A stretch of DNA of 64,000 bases. Source: Streptomyces sp. 6-11-2 (GTDB lineage Bacteria > Actinomycetota > Actinomycetes > Streptomycetales > Streptomycetaceae). The translations under genes were made by a program, and so were the position numbers. Shown here piece by piece: positions 52,001 through 62,500 of this stretch. A model generated the notes under the pieces. That model was not told the DNA's origin. It did no database searches and saw only the letters and a program-made list of their open reading frames with translations. Within the stretch, counting starts at the first letter, position 1, and every line of letters begins with the position of its first letter. Where the stretch lies: assembly GCF_006540305.1 (NCBI RefSeq), contig NZ_BJOR01000002.1, positions 186,001 through 250,000 on the forward strand, written 5' to 3'.

Positions 52001-53095
52001 GTCCCGTGGCTGCGGCTGCTCGGCGCCCGCGTCGGCCGGCGCGCCGAGATCTCCACCGCGGCGCACATCGATCCCGACCTGCTCACCCTCCGCGACGGCA
52101 GCTTCGTCGCCGACATGGCCGGCGTCGGCGTAGCCGCCTTCGCGGCCGGACGCATGGCCTTCGAACCCACCGACATCGGCGAACGAGCCTTCGTGGGCAA
52201 CGCGGCGCTCGTCCCGGCCGGGACGAGGCTCGGCCCCGGCTCTCTCGTCGGCGTGGGCACGGTGCCACCCCCGGAGCGCGTGCCCGACGGCAGCACCTGG
52301 CTCGGCTCACCTGCCCTGCGGCTGCCGGTGCGCCAGGACAGCGGGTCCTATCCGGAGGAGAAGACGTTCCGGCCCACCCGCAAGGCCGTACTCGGCCGCC
52401 TGGCCATCGAGTTCTTCCGCGCCACCCTGCCCATGTCCGTGCTCGCGACCGCCGCCTTCCTGTACCTGCTCGCCCTGTCGGACACCGCCCGCCGCACCGG
52501 GCCGTGGGTGCCGCCGCTCGTGTCGCCGCTCTTCGCCGCCGGGGCGGTGCTGGCGGTCATCGGGTGCTGCGTGCTCGCGAAGTGGGTCGTCGCCGGACGG
52601 TACCGGCCGCGTGTGGAGCCCCTGTGGAGCCTGTTCGTGCGCCGCACGGAGTTCGTCACCGGCCTCTTCGAAGCGGCGGCGGTACCCGCGGGCGTGGGCG
52701 CCCTGGTGGGGACGCCCTTCCTGCCGCCGGTGCTGCGCCGGCTCGGTGCCCGCATCGGACGGCGCACCTGGATCGGCACCACGTACCTCACCGAGTTCGA
52801 CCTCGTCGAGGTGGGCGACGACGCCTCGATCGGCATGTTCGTCTCCCTCCAGACCCACCTGTTCGAGGACCGTGTGATGAAGATGTCCACGGTGAGCGTC
52901 GGCCCCGCCGCGAGCGTGGGTACGCGGACCGTCGTGCTCTACGACACGCAGGTGGGCGCCGGTGTCCGGCTCGGTGCGCTGTCCCTGGTGATGAAGGGCG
53001 AGCGTCTGACGCCGGGAACGAGCTGGCACGGGCTCCCCGCCGAAGGAGACGACAGCGCGCCTGCGGACGGCGGGCCGACGGCGTACCCGGGGTGA
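49052..53095 (+). CDS. Pls/PosA-family poly-amino-acid synthetase
   Basis: A 1347-residue membrane-bound NRPS-like protein. An adenylation domain (about 25-530; YTSGSSGRPKG, NTYGPTEATV, YRTGDLGR, K in PSGKTDRTK) is followed by a carrier domain with Ser577 in LGGHSLLA. Then come three pairs of membrane segments (about 644-707, 877-943, 1113-1183), each followed by a left-handed beta-helix-like domain (about 743-850, 987-1093, 1217-1333). This is the layout of epsilon-poly-lysine synthetase, whose three C-terminal domains join monomers. By hand alignment to GrsA the specificity code is D228-F-E232-Y-V-G-T-V-T-K; Glu at the third place suggests a basic amino acid. AGGAGG precedes ATG 49052. Confidence 0.9.
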   Translation: MVSRTAAPPVSPHRGHAASATGGTGDRLNRFFDDACDRTPSAPALECGSWLLTYADLDARANRVARHLHRAGIGPGSRAALLLPRSVDMYACLLGVCKAGAAFVPIDPAAPPDRVAFILGDAGAAVVLTTSALASGAAWAERCRTCPVIEVDTCAADLAALPPERPAAAAGDVADPLAYVMYTSGSSGRPKGVEIAQSSICNFLRVVAPIYGVRPHDRVYQGMTLSFDFSIEEIWPTWAAGAKLVAGPGGPGQLGDDLAGFLDEHQVTALYCVPTLLATMSRDLPRLRKVVVGGEACPASLVERWSRPGRRILNTYGPTEATVTATWQELRPGRPVTIGRPLPTCSAVLLDERLRPVPHGAVGEICLGGPGLARGYTGRPDLTAERFVQHPSAPGSGRLYRTGDLGRMTDDGEIEYLGRADAEVKIRGYRVSLEEIDNVLLEDPGVAQAATTPVSPRDGPDGDRVLAAYVVPAGDGAVPDDDLAARLHRRLRRSLPAYMVPATLDFLDRLPVMPSGKTDRTKLPAPTGRRLAGTGPVTPVRDRLEARVRDAWARTLGMDPGELSAQADFFTDLGGHSLLAARAVSLLRDPGGGPGPTLRDLYENPTVTSFAARLRSTADASRAPRRPRPAPLRHGRARIARAGLLQATAFYVLLFLLTGPVAASFALSHGQVSGSEAAGPAVSVLAGWFAVRWLAPVLLARPLAAGIRPGRYPLWGATYLRLWLLDVLLLGISPLRMLSGSPLMGPYLRLLGARVGPRTTIATGFVGLPTLLGVDRDATIGYGATLRPWQVADGWVTIAPITVGERAYVGANAVLEPGAYLGPGSALGEQSVSGPGKAVPAGARRAGSPARPVEALAPLVETMLRDRTEADRWRPRQLAAVVLGLVLLESIVVAAAVPSAALLWWAWSSGDTTAAVAATLLSGPVFVATVCVVVAAVKRAVLPRTPPGIHPARSALGVRKWIADKLLEQSLTLTNSLYATLYTVPWLRLLGARVGRRAEISTAAHIDPDLLTLRDGSFVADMAGVGVAAFAAGRMAFEPTDIGERAFVGNAALVPAGTRLGPGSLVGVGTVPPPERVPDGSTWLGSPALRLPVRQDSGSYPEEKTFRPTRKAVLGRLAIEFFRATLPMSVLATAAFLYLLALSDTARRTGPWVPPLVSPLFAAGAVLAVIGCCVLAKWVVAGRYRPRVEPLWSLFVRRTEFVTGLFEAAAVPAGVGALVGTPFLPPVLRRLGARIGRRTWIGTTYLTEFDLVEVGDDASIGMFVSLQTHLFEDRVMKMSTVSVGPAASVGTRTVVLYDTQVGAGVRLGALSLVMKGERLTPGTSWHGLPAEGDDSAPADGGPTAYPG

Positions 53096-53102
53096 GGTTG
53101 CC

Positions 53103-53795
53103 ATGACACACCTGAGGCATTCCGGGGCCGCCGCCGGGCGCCGCCCCCTCGCTCTCGTCTACCGCGGCCCGGCCTCGTCGCCCGGCTGCCCCGAGGCGGT
53201 CGCCGGACTGCTCTCCTCCGGGCCGTGGAACCTCGACGTCCGCTTCACCGGCCCCCACGAGGCGCTTCCGCTCTCGGCCGGACTTCTCTCCCGGGCCCTG
53301 CTGTACGCCCAGCCCGGTGGCGGCACGCTCGCCTCCGCCTACCGGAGACTGCGGTGGCGGCGCCGGGCGATCCGCGGCTTCGTCCGCGACGGCGGGCGCT
53401 ACCTCGGGTTCTGCCTCGGCGGCTACCTCGCCGGGGCCACACCGGGCTTCGCCCTGCTCCCCGGTGACACCGACCAGTACATCTCCTCCCCGGGAGCCAC
53501 CGTCCATGAGGAGAGCGACACACTGATCACGGTGACCTGGCGAGGCCGCCCCCGCACGGTGTTCTTCCAGGACGGCCCCCTCTTCGACCTCGACGAGGAC
53601 GCCGACGCCACGGTCCTCGCCACCTACGACAACGGAGCCCCCGCCGCCCTCGTGACCCGCTTCGGCCGCGGGCGGGTCGCGGTCACCGGCCCCCACCCGG
53701 AGGCCACGACCGACTGGTACACCGACCACGGCCTGCCGGTGCACCACACCCTGGACCTGACCATGGACCTGGTGGAATCGGTGATGGAGACATGA
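53103..53795 (+). CDS. BPL_N-domain (class I glutamine-amidotransferase-like) protein
   Basis: A 230-residue protein with the fold of the biotin-protein-ligase N-terminal domain, related to class I glutamine amidotransferases. The nucleophile elbow is GRYLGFCLGGYLAGA with C104, and AQPGGGTLAS matches the oxyanion-strand loop. The tail (RGRVAVTGPHPEATTDWY) has the histidine and glutamate spacing of the triad. It starts seven bases after the synthetase, so the two are surely cotranscribed. It may hydrolyse or trim the polymer or form an amide; this is inference. Confidence 0.85.
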   Translation: MTHLRHSGAAAGRRPLALVYRGPASSPGCPEAVAGLLSSGPWNLDVRFTGPHEALPLSAGLLSRALLYAQPGGGTLASAYRRLRWRRRAIRGFVRDGGRYLGFCLGGYLAGATPGFALLPGDTDQYISSPGATVHEESDTLITVTWRGRPRTVFFQDGPLFDLDEDADATVLATYDNGAPAALVTRFGRGRVAVTGPHPEATTDWYTDHGLPVHHTLDLTMDLVESVMET

Positions 53796-53884
53796 CCCCA
53801 CCGCCGCGGCGCACACATTCCCCGGCTCCCTCCCGGGAAACAGCCGCTCCTATCCGGAGCTATCGTGGTTCTCGAGAGGCTGCC

Positions 53885-54562
53885 ATGCGGACGCTGATCA
53901 TCGAGGACGAGCGCGCACTCGCCGAGGCGATCGCCGACGGACTTGCCGCCGAGGGCTTCGTCTCGGACCTGGCACACGACGGCCCGGACGGACTGTGGCG
54001 GGCCCTCCACGAACCGTACGACGTCATCGTGCTCGACATCATGCTGCCCGGCCTGTCCGGGTACGAGGTCCTCAAACGCCTGCGGGCGGCCAGAGCCTGG
54101 ACCCCGGTACTCATGCTCACCGCCAAGGACGGGGAGTACGACGAGGCCGACGCCCTCGACCTCGGCGCCGACGACTACCTGAGCAAGCCCTTCTCCTACG
54201 TCGTGCTCGTCGCCCACCTCCGGGCCCTGCTGCGGCGAGGAGCACCCGCCCGTCCCGCCGTCCTCACCGCCGGAGACCTCACACTCGACCCCGCCCGCCG
54301 CCGCTGCAGCCGTGGACACCGCGAAATCGACCTGACCACAAGGGAGTTCACCCTCCTGGAATACCTGCTCAGGCACCTCGACGAGGTGATCAGCAAGACG
54401 GACATCCTCACCCACGTATGGGACGAGCACTTCGACGGCGACACCAACATCGTCGAGGTCTACGTCGGCTACCTCCGCCGCAAGATCGACGCGCCCTTCG
54501 GCCGCCGGACCATCGAGACCGTCCGTGGTGCCGGCTACCGGCTGCGCGGCGGTGCGGGGTGA
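53885..54562 (+). CDS. OmpR-family response regulator
   Basis: A 225-residue regulator. The receiver has D8 in IIEDE, phosphoacceptor D51 in VIVLDIMLPG, T79 in LMLTAKDG and K101 in YLSKPF. The OmpR winged helix follows from about 125 (LTTREFTLLEYLLRHLDEVISKTDILTHVWDEHFDGDTNIVEVYVGYLRRKI). The kinase follows by three bases. The genes lie 90 bases after the BPL_N gene. It is the natural candidate to bind the TTCTCAG direct repeat ahead of the synthetase. Confidence 0.92.
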   Translation: MRTLIIEDERALAEAIADGLAAEGFVSDLAHDGPDGLWRALHEPYDVIVLDIMLPGLSGYEVLKRLRAARAWTPVLMLTAKDGEYDEADALDLGADDYLSKPFSYVVLVAHLRALLRRGAPARPAVLTAGDLTLDPARRRCSRGHREIDLTTREFTLLEYLLRHLDEVISKTDILTHVWDEHFDGDTNIVEVYVGYLRRKIDAPFGRRTIETVRGAGYRLRGGAG

Positions 54563-54565
54563 CCC

Positions 54566-55957
54566 ATGACCGCGGGCATCCGGTACTGGTGGGCCCGCCG
54601 GTCACTGCGGCTGCGCCTGACCGCCGCCGCGGCAGCGGTCATCGCCGCGGGGCTGGCCGGAGCCGCCGTGCTGCTCGTCGTCTGGCTGCACGCCAGCCTG
54701 ATCAGCGGACTCGACCAGACCGCCCTGCAACGAGCCCAGGTCGTGGCGGCGGACGAGGACAGCGACCAGATCACGGCGGAAGTGCCCACCACCGACCACG
54801 GGGGAGTCGCCGTACAGGTGATCGCGGGGAGCGGGAGAGTGCTGTCCAGCTCGGCCAACCTGCGTGGCCGGCCGCGCGCCTTCACCTTCCCGGCGAGCCG
54901 GGCCGACACCCCGCACGCCCACACCGTCGACGACATTCCCGTGGGGACGGGCGGGACCTGGCGCGCCGTCGGCGTCCCCGCGGGCGCCACCCGTGACCCG
55001 GTGACCGTCTACGTGGCCGTACCCACCGAGAGCGTCGATCACGGCCTGGCCCAGCTCACCGTTGGTCTGGCCACCGGAGTCCCGGCGGTCGTCGCCGCCC
55101 TCACCGGAGTCGTGTGGCTGCTCACCGGGCGCGCGCTGCGCCCCGTGGACGGCATGCGCGCCCAGACCGCCGAGATCACCGCCTCCGACCTGAGCCGCCG
55201 CCTCGACGTACCGCCCGCCGATGACGCGCTCGGCCGGCTGGCCGCGACCCTCAACGACCTGCTGGCCCGTCTGGACACATCGACGCGGCGGCAGCGGCGG
55301 TTCGTCGCGGACGCGGCCCACGAACTGCGCAATCCCCTGAGCACCCTGCACACACGCCTGTCCGTCGCCGCGAACCACCCCGGCCTGGCCGACGGGCGGT
55401 CCCTCGCCACCGGACTCCTGCCGCAGACCGAACGGCTCACCCGGCTCGTCGACGACCTGCTCCAGCTCGCGCGGCTCGACGCCCGCCCGCGGCTGCGGGC
55501 GCGCCCCGTCGACCTGGATGAGATCGTCTTCACCGAGGTGCGCGAAGCCCGTCGGCGGACCCGGCTCGTCATCGACCAGCACGCCGTCGGCGCGGCACGG
55601 GTGGCGGGCGACGAGGACGCCCTCGCCCGTGTCGTACGCAACCTGCTGGACAACGCGCTGCGCCACGCCAGCGCCCGGATCGACGTCAGCCTCCACACGC
55701 TCGGCGACACCGCACAACTGACCGTCGCCGACGACGGGCCGGGCATCCCCGAGGCCGACCGTGAGCGCGTCTTCGGGCGCTTCACCCGGCTCGACGACGC
55801 CCGTGCCCGGGACACCGGCGGCAGCGGTCTCGGCCTCGCCATCGTCCGCGACACCGTCACGGCCCACCACGGCAGCACCCACATCGAGGACAACCGCCCC
55901 GGCGCCCGGCTGGTCGTCCTGCTGCCGACGGCGGGGCAGGGTCTTGAAGAAGGGTGA
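54566..55957 (+). CDS. sensor histidine kinase
   Basis: A 463-residue kinase with two membrane segments (about residues 13-40 and 160-185), an extracytoplasmic sensor between them, HAMP (LRPVDGMRAQTAEI), HisKA with the acceptor His in VADAAHELRNPLSTL, and HATPase with LLDNALRHASARI, DDGPGIPEADRERVFGRF and GGSGLGLAIV. It forms a pair with the preceding regulator. Sensing at the membrane beside a membrane-bound polymer synthetase suggests envelope or product sensing. Confidence 0.92.
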   Translation: MTAGIRYWWARRSLRLRLTAAAAAVIAAGLAGAAVLLVVWLHASLISGLDQTALQRAQVVAADEDSDQITAEVPTTDHGGVAVQVIAGSGRVLSSSANLRGRPRAFTFPASRADTPHAHTVDDIPVGTGGTWRAVGVPAGATRDPVTVYVAVPTESVDHGLAQLTVGLATGVPAVVAALTGVVWLLTGRALRPVDGMRAQTAEITASDLSRRLDVPPADDALGRLAATLNDLLARLDTSTRRQRRFVADAAHELRNPLSTLHTRLSVAANHPGLADGRSLATGLLPQTERLTRLVDDLLQLARLDARPRLRARPVDLDEIVFTEVREARRRTRLVIDQHAVGAARVAGDEDALARVVRNLLDNALRHASARIDVSLHTLGDTAQLTVADDGPGIPEADRERVFGRFTRLDDARARDTGGSGLGLAIVRDTVTAHHGSTHIEDNRPGARLVVLLPTAGQGLEEG

Positions 55958-55984
55958 CAGGGTGAAAGGCGATACCTCGGCCCC

Positions 55985-56404
55985 TCAGGCCGTAGTGGCA
56001 CGCAGCGAGAGGAACTGGAGCACACCGAAACCGGCGACGGTCATGGCCTGCACGGGGATCCAGACCGCACCCGCGGTCGTCGGCGAGAACCAGGCGAGCA
56101 TCGCGACGATGCTGAGCACGGCCCACAGCACATTGGCCTCGATGACCGCCTTCACGGCGAGGGCGGACGGCTGCTTCCGCGCGGCGAGGCAGCCGACCCC
56201 CGCGGCGTACAGCACCAGGAAGATGCCGAGGTCGAACAGCAGACCGGATCCGATGCCGAGCAGGTTGCCGACCGGCTTCGAGTCGATCATGTAGACCAGC
56301 CCGTTGACGCCGGTGACGACGGCGTCGAGAGCGAGGAAGCGGCGCAGCATGGTGTGCGGGTGGTCGGTGCGGGAGAGGGTGCCGAGCAGGGTGGCGGCGG
56401 ACAT
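55985..56404 (-). CDS. small four-helix membrane protein
   Basis: A 139-residue protein with four hydrophobic helices (LALDAVVTGVNGLVYMI; LLFDLGIFLVLYAAGVGCL; ANVLWAVLSIVAMLAWF; GAVWIPVQAMTVAGFGVLQFL). I do not recognise a characterised family; similar small membrane proteins are common in actinomycetes. No motif suggests an enzymatic role. It converges with the kinase, 27 bases apart. Confidence 0.75.
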   Translation of the reverse strand: MSAATLLGTLSRTDHPHTMLRRFLALDAVVTGVNGLVYMIDSKPVGNLLGIGSGLLFDLGIFLVLYAAGVGCLAARKQPSALAVKAVIEANVLWAVLSIVAMLAWFSPTTAGAVWIPVQAMTVAGFGVLQFLSLRATTA

Positions 56405-56518
56405 GCCGATCAGCCTCCGTCGAGGTCGAGAACACGGGTCACCGGGGTCGTGGCCCGTGCGGAGTGGACCGTCGGGCCCCGGTGACTCCCACCTTGACCG
56501 GTTCCCTACGGAAGATCG

Positions 56519-56535
56519 ATTACCGCTGAGGTAAT
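56519..56535. promoter_or_regulatory. dyad between membrane protein and lipid synthase
   Basis: ATTACC-GCTGA-GGTAAT, a perfect 6-bp-arm inverted repeat, 115 bases before the minus-strand membrane protein and 17 bases after the synthase stop. It is rare AT-rich sequence here and could be an operator for the membrane protein gene. Confidence 0.4.
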
Positions 56536-56551
56536 GCGACAGGTCAGCAGG

Positions 56552-59500
56552 TCAGGACATGGACGCGGCGGACACCACGCGCATGCCCAGCCCGCGTACT
56601 CGGTAGATGCACGTGTCGTCGCCCCACAGCGTCGCGTCCGCCGTCGCGTAGGGTCCCCGGGCGTCCGTGCCGCTCTCCACGATGTCCATGTCCACCCGGA
56701 TCAGCCGGTTGGCCGGGGTGATCTGGCCGCGGTACGTCCAGGTCGCCTCGCGGCCGGGCAGCACCGGCTCGAAGCGGGGGTGCGGGATGCCGTCCGCCGC
56801 GCCGCGCTCCAGCAGGTGGTACTGGAGCAGCTGGCACATGGCCTCGACGCCCAACGACCCAGGCTGCACCGGGTCCTGGAAGAAGTGCGCCCGGAAGAAC
56901 CACTCGTCCGGGACCACGTCCTTCTCCGACCGCAGCCGCCCGAGCCTCCTGCTGCCCCCCTCCGGCCAGGAGCCGGTGATCCGGTCGAGCATCAGCAGCA
57001 TGGGGCCCGGCAGCCGCGGCTCCCCGGCGCAGTGGCGAGCGGGCCGGGCGGTCAGATCGACGATGTGGTCACAGGGCTCGTCGAGGCGCGCCCGGTCCTC
57101 GGCCGACACCGAGAGACCCTGCTGGTGGTCGAAGGCCGACGGCGGGAAGTAGCCGAAGGCTGTGGACAGTTCGAACAGCGGCATCCCGTCGGCCGTGCAC
57201 CTCACCCGGAACGACTCGATGATCATGTCCCCGCTGTGGGAGACACGCGTCAGCTCGGCGTGGGTGCGGACCGTGCCCGTCGCCGGAGTGACCTCACCGG
57301 TGACCGTCCCCGACCCGTCGAGGTTGCGGAACAGCAGATCCGTGTCGGTGGTCAACGCGCTGCCCACGTAAGAGGCCAGCCACCCGCAGGGTTGCAGGGC
57401 GATCTCCATCAGGACGGCGAACGGCATCGCATGGCCGCCGCTCTGCTCGAAGTACCAGGCCCGCGCGGGCACGTCGTACTCCGCGACGACGCTGCTGCCC
57501 TCTTGCATACCGCCCTGCGGACCGTCCACCGCCACGATCCGGCTCATGAAGTGGTACGGGGGACCGGGCAGCCGCGCGACCCTGCGGGTGCCGTCGAACG
57601 GCTCGTACGCGGTGCCGAACGCCTCACTCGGTCTGCCCCAGGCACACGCCAGCAACGAGGCGTAGCCGAAGGGGAGTCCGTCGGCCGCCGTCGCGACCGG
57701 CTTCTCCTCACGGTGCCCGGCCAGCCCGCCCAGCAGGGGGAGCGGCACCGGTGTACCGCTGTCCTGCACGACGGGCGGGCCCGAGCGCCGCCAGTGCGAC
57801 AGCGGCCAGTCGGGCACCAGCCGCAGCGCCACGTCCTGTCCCAGGAACGCCTTCGTCCCGTCCACCCAGCCCAGCACATCGGCGTACAGCGTCGGCACCG
57901 GCCCGGCCGAGACACCGCGCACGAACACCTCGTAGACGACCCGCCGGCCGGCCGGAGTCGCCTGGCCCCGGCACATCGCCCTGACGGGCCGACCGTCGAC
58001 GGGCTCGAAACGCCAGCCGTCCCGGTCCACGGTGAAGCCCATGGCCGTCAGGTAGAACGCCATCGCCTGGAGACCGCCCTGGAGCATCAGGGTGCCCGGC
58101 ATGCAGGGGTCGTTCCTGAAGTGCCCCGCGAAGAACCAGTCGTCCGGCGACAGAGGGGTTTCGGCCCGCAGGTAGCCGCGGCCCCACGGCCCTCCGGCCG
58201 GGTCGAACGCTGTCACCTCGTGCAGCAGCCGCAGCCTGCCGTCGTCGAGCCCCGGTGAGCGCACGTGGGCCGCCGTCGCCTCCCAGCCGGGGCCGAAGCA
58301 GTCCGCCGGCCGCCCCTGGGCCAGGGCGCGCACCCGGTCCGCGTCGAATCGGGTCCGCCCGCAGCGCACGGCGGGCGGGTCGAGCGGCAGGTCGTCGCCG
58401 GGCGGCCGCTCGGCGGGATCCCACCGCACACCGCCGCTGCCCGTGAGTTCCTCGAGGGTGAAGAACCCGGCCTGGCCCTCGCGGACGCTGAGCCGGAGTT
58501 CGCCGTCCACGTAGCAGTCGTAGTGGAAGAAGGACAGCCGGACGCCGTCGTGCTCCGCGTGGCCGTCGACGTGGATCTCGTAGCGCAGGGTGTCGCCCGC
58601 TTCCGGCGGGCTGCCGTGGTACGTCACTTCGCAGCCGAGCAGCCGATAGGCGCGCTCGCCCCGGTTGAGGAGGTCGACGCCCAGCCAGCTGAGCAGGAGC
58701 AGATCCGCCTGGCCGGCCTCGATCATCAGCCCGGCGGGCATACGCCCGGTGGAGTCCAGGTACCAGCTGTCCGGCAGGACGTCGGTCTCCGTCCAGATCG
58801 TCCCGTCGGTGCGCACCGGGCCGGGCGCGGCGAGCGCAGCCGGCACGGCGTCGATGCCGGTGACCCGGTCCGCGAGCAGCATGGGCGGCCCGGGCATCCG
58901 GGTCTGCACCGCGTACGCGTCCTGCTCGGCGAACCGGGGGCCGAACAGCGTGGAGATCTCCCGGGAGGCGAGGTGCTCCAGTTGGGCGCGGTCGAACTTC
59001 GGCCCCGGCCTGAGGGGTGCCGTGGGTGCCGTATCCGGCGGGGGAGCGGGCACGGGTGCCGGGCGGGGCGTGGGCCGTGCGGGGGCCGGCGGCGGCCCGG
59101 CCGTCGGACGCCTTGCCGGGAGGACCGGTGGGCCTGAGGGCCGTACGGGCACGGGCGCGCCGCTCCTCAGCGCGGTGACGGCGAGAGCGGACATCCGCAG
59201 GAACCGCTGATGGGCCTCGGTGTGCCCGGCGAGGATCTCCTGGTGCAGCGCGGCGACGCGCCGGCTCTGCCGGAGGACCGCGGCACGGGCGCCGGCCTCC
59301 TGTGCCTCCCGACCGTCCCACTCCGTCGGCCGGACGTCCGGCAGGGGGCGCCGCCGCACGGCACCGGGTGCCTCTGACGGGCGGGCCGCCCGGTCCGGCA
59401 CCGGCGCCAGTTCGGGGGCCCGGGGCAGGGTCACCAGGGCCGGCTCCAGCGGCGGCAGAATCGGAGGCGTGGGGACGGGCACGGTGACGGTGGGCCCGGG

Positions 59501-62500
59501 ACGCGGGACCTCGGTGGCCGCTTCCGCGAGCCGGGCGAACAGCTCGTCGGCGCGGACCGGCACCCCGGCGGCGACGAGTTCGGCCACCGCGAGGCACGGC
59601 TGCCGCAGCCCGGTGTCGCCCGGGGTGTCCAGCGCGACGGCGACATGCTCCCGGTCGCCCAGCACCCGCTTGATCCAGCCGGTGCACAGCTTGCGCGGCC
59701 CGTGCTCCACGAAGATCCGGACGCCGTCCGCCCACGCCTGCTCGACCGTGGCGGCGAAGTCGATCGTGTTCAGCCCCTGCGCGGTGAGCGCCTCGGCGGC
59801 CCGTTCGGCCGTCGGCCGGTACGACTGCCCGGTGGCCCCGCTGTAGAACCGCACACCGGGCACGTCGACGGTGGGCTGGCGGTGGGCCTCACGCCATACC
59901 TCTCGGATGTCCGCCAACTCCGGTGTGTGGGCGGCCATGTCGTAGTCGAGCCGGATCGCGCGGTCGGCGCCGATCCTGGCCACGACGGCCGCGCACGCGC
60001 GCGACTCGCCGCCGATGACACAGACTCCGGGCGCGTTCACCGCCATCAGATGGACCGCGGCCTCGGCGGCGAGTTCGGCACGGACCGCCTCCAGGGGCGC
60101 GGTGACCAGATGGCTCGACCAGCGGGAGCCCTGGATGCCCAGGCGTTCCCAGTGGCGCCGGACCGCCCGGAGTTCACCGGTGAGTTCGGTCGTGAACAGA
60201 CCGCTGTCCCGGGTGGCGTCGTACAGCCTCGCGGCGTCCGGCCAGGCACCCAGCGCCACCAGGGCGGCCGACTCGCCCGAGGAGTACCCGAGGGCGGCGT
60301 CCGGCCGAAGCCCGAGCACTTCCCGGGTGAACACGGTGTGGAGGACCGCGAGTTCGGCGGCGGCCCAGATCTGGTCGAGCACTGCGGGCTCCGCCCGGGA
60401 CCGCAGTCGCGCACCGATCGCCCCGTGCCGGGCACGGACGGCCTCGCCGAGCGACGGCAGTGCGAGCAGCAGCTCGTGGCCCATACCCGGGTACGTGGCC
60501 GAGCCGTTGGTGTACACGAACGCGGTCCGCCCCGTGACCGGCCTGTCCCGGTACACCACATCGGCCGGCCGGGCACCACCCCCGGTCAGCCAGCGACGGG
60601 CGGCCTCCATACGGCCCGGCAACGCGTCGTCGTCGGCCACGAGCGCCAGCCGGGCCGGTCCGGCGCCGGACTCCGCACCGGCCTCCAGCGCGGCCAGCAC
60701 CCCCTGCCGGTCGGCCCCGGAGAAGACGTGCAGGCGCGGAGCCGGGCTCCGCAGCCACGGCCGGGCGTCTCCCGCGCGCAGTCGGACACTCGCGGTGGGC
60801 CCTTCCAGCGGTGTCACCAGGGCCTTGGCGGTGTACGCGACGGCCGCGGTGTCCGCGGGACCGCCCGGACGCGGCACCGCGCGGTGCTGGAGCGACAGCG
60901 CCGCGACCGCGACGGAGACCAGACCATGCGCGGCGTGAGCGCGCCCGAAGACGGATGCCGGGTCGAACACCGCGTCCGGGCCGTCCCCGATGACCATGTC
61001 GGGTGCGCCGGCGGAATCCTCGTCGAGCAGGGCGACGACGGTGTCGCCGTCCCTGCGCGCGGTGTCCAGGGACTTGAGGACCAGGACGACGGCGGCGTCT
61101 CCCGGTTCGTCCTCGTGTCCGAGTTCCCGCTGGGCGGCCCGGTGCACCGCCTCGCAGGACAGGTCGGTGGCACCGACGAGCGCGGCGTCGACCTCCCCGG
61201 ACCGGACGGCCCGGGCCGCGAGCTCCAGCGCCACCAGCCCGGACGCCTCCTCCGCCGAGACCGCGAACCCCGGTCCCGCCAGGTCGAGTTGGGTGCTGAT
61301 CCGATTCGCCACGAGGTTCGGCATGCTGCCCACCACCGCCTCCGCGGTCATGGGCGGCACGAACGCGTCCCGGGCGAGGCCCGCCGACGCTGCCGTGGCG
61401 GGCAGACCGGCCTGTTCCAGCCAGTGGGGAACCCGCCAGCGGGCACCCGCCCGGGCCACCTCGGGGTCCACCCCCATGCCGACGACCACCATGGTCCGCT
61501 CCCGGGGCAGGGACACCGACCGTACGGCCTCACGGGCGGCCTCCAGCACCAGGAGCTGATGACGCACCGTTCGCCGAAGGGCCAGCGGCGGGAAGCACAG
61601 GTCCCTCAACTCCACGGCGATCTCCGTCGCGGGGCCACGCCGTTCACCGCCCAGCACCGCCCGCCGGAAGTCCTCGGTACAGGTCCCGTCGCCGACGCGG
61701 GCGCCGAGAGCCACGATCGCCACCGGTGCACGGCCGCCCGGCGATTCCCGCGTCCGGGCCGGGGCGGGCACGGCGGCGGACGTCGGGCGGTTCGGCCGCG
61801 GAACGGCCGGCACCGGGTCGCCGTCCGGAAGGTCCACCACCAGATGGGCGTTGGTCCCGCCGAACCCGAACGCGCTCACCGCCGCCCGGCGCTGCCCCGA
61901 CCACGGTTCCGGCGCGGTCAGCACCCGCAACGGCGTGCCCGCCAGCGCCTCCAGCGGAAGTTCCGCGCCGAGCGTCGCCGGACGGACCCCCGCGCCCAGC
62001 GCGCCGAGCACCTTCAACAGCCCGGCCACGCCCGCCGGGGCCAGCAGATGTCCGACGTTCGACTTCACCGAACCGATGGGCACGTCGTCACCGGCCCCGA
62101 AGACCCGCGCCATGCCGCGCGCCTCCACCGCGTCCCCGACCGGCGTCCCCGTCGCATGGCACTCGACGAGCGACACGCTCTCGGGCGCGACGCCCGCCGC
62201 GTCGTACGCCAGGCGCATGGCCCGGACCTGGCCCTCCTCCGACGGACTGATCAGCCCGGCGCCGCGCCCGTCGTTGGACAACCCGACACCGCGGATCACC
62301 CCGAGTACGGGCAGACGGGCGGCGCGGGCCTCGGACAGCCGCATCAGGGCGACGAACCCGGCGCCCTCGCCGTGCACCAGCCCGTCCGCGTCCCGGTGGA
62401 AGGGCCGGCTGCGCCCGGTGCGGCTCGTCGCGGACAGCCCGCAGAACCCCACGTGCAGGTAGAGGGGGTCCGCCCGGCTGACCGCACCGGCCACCATCAG

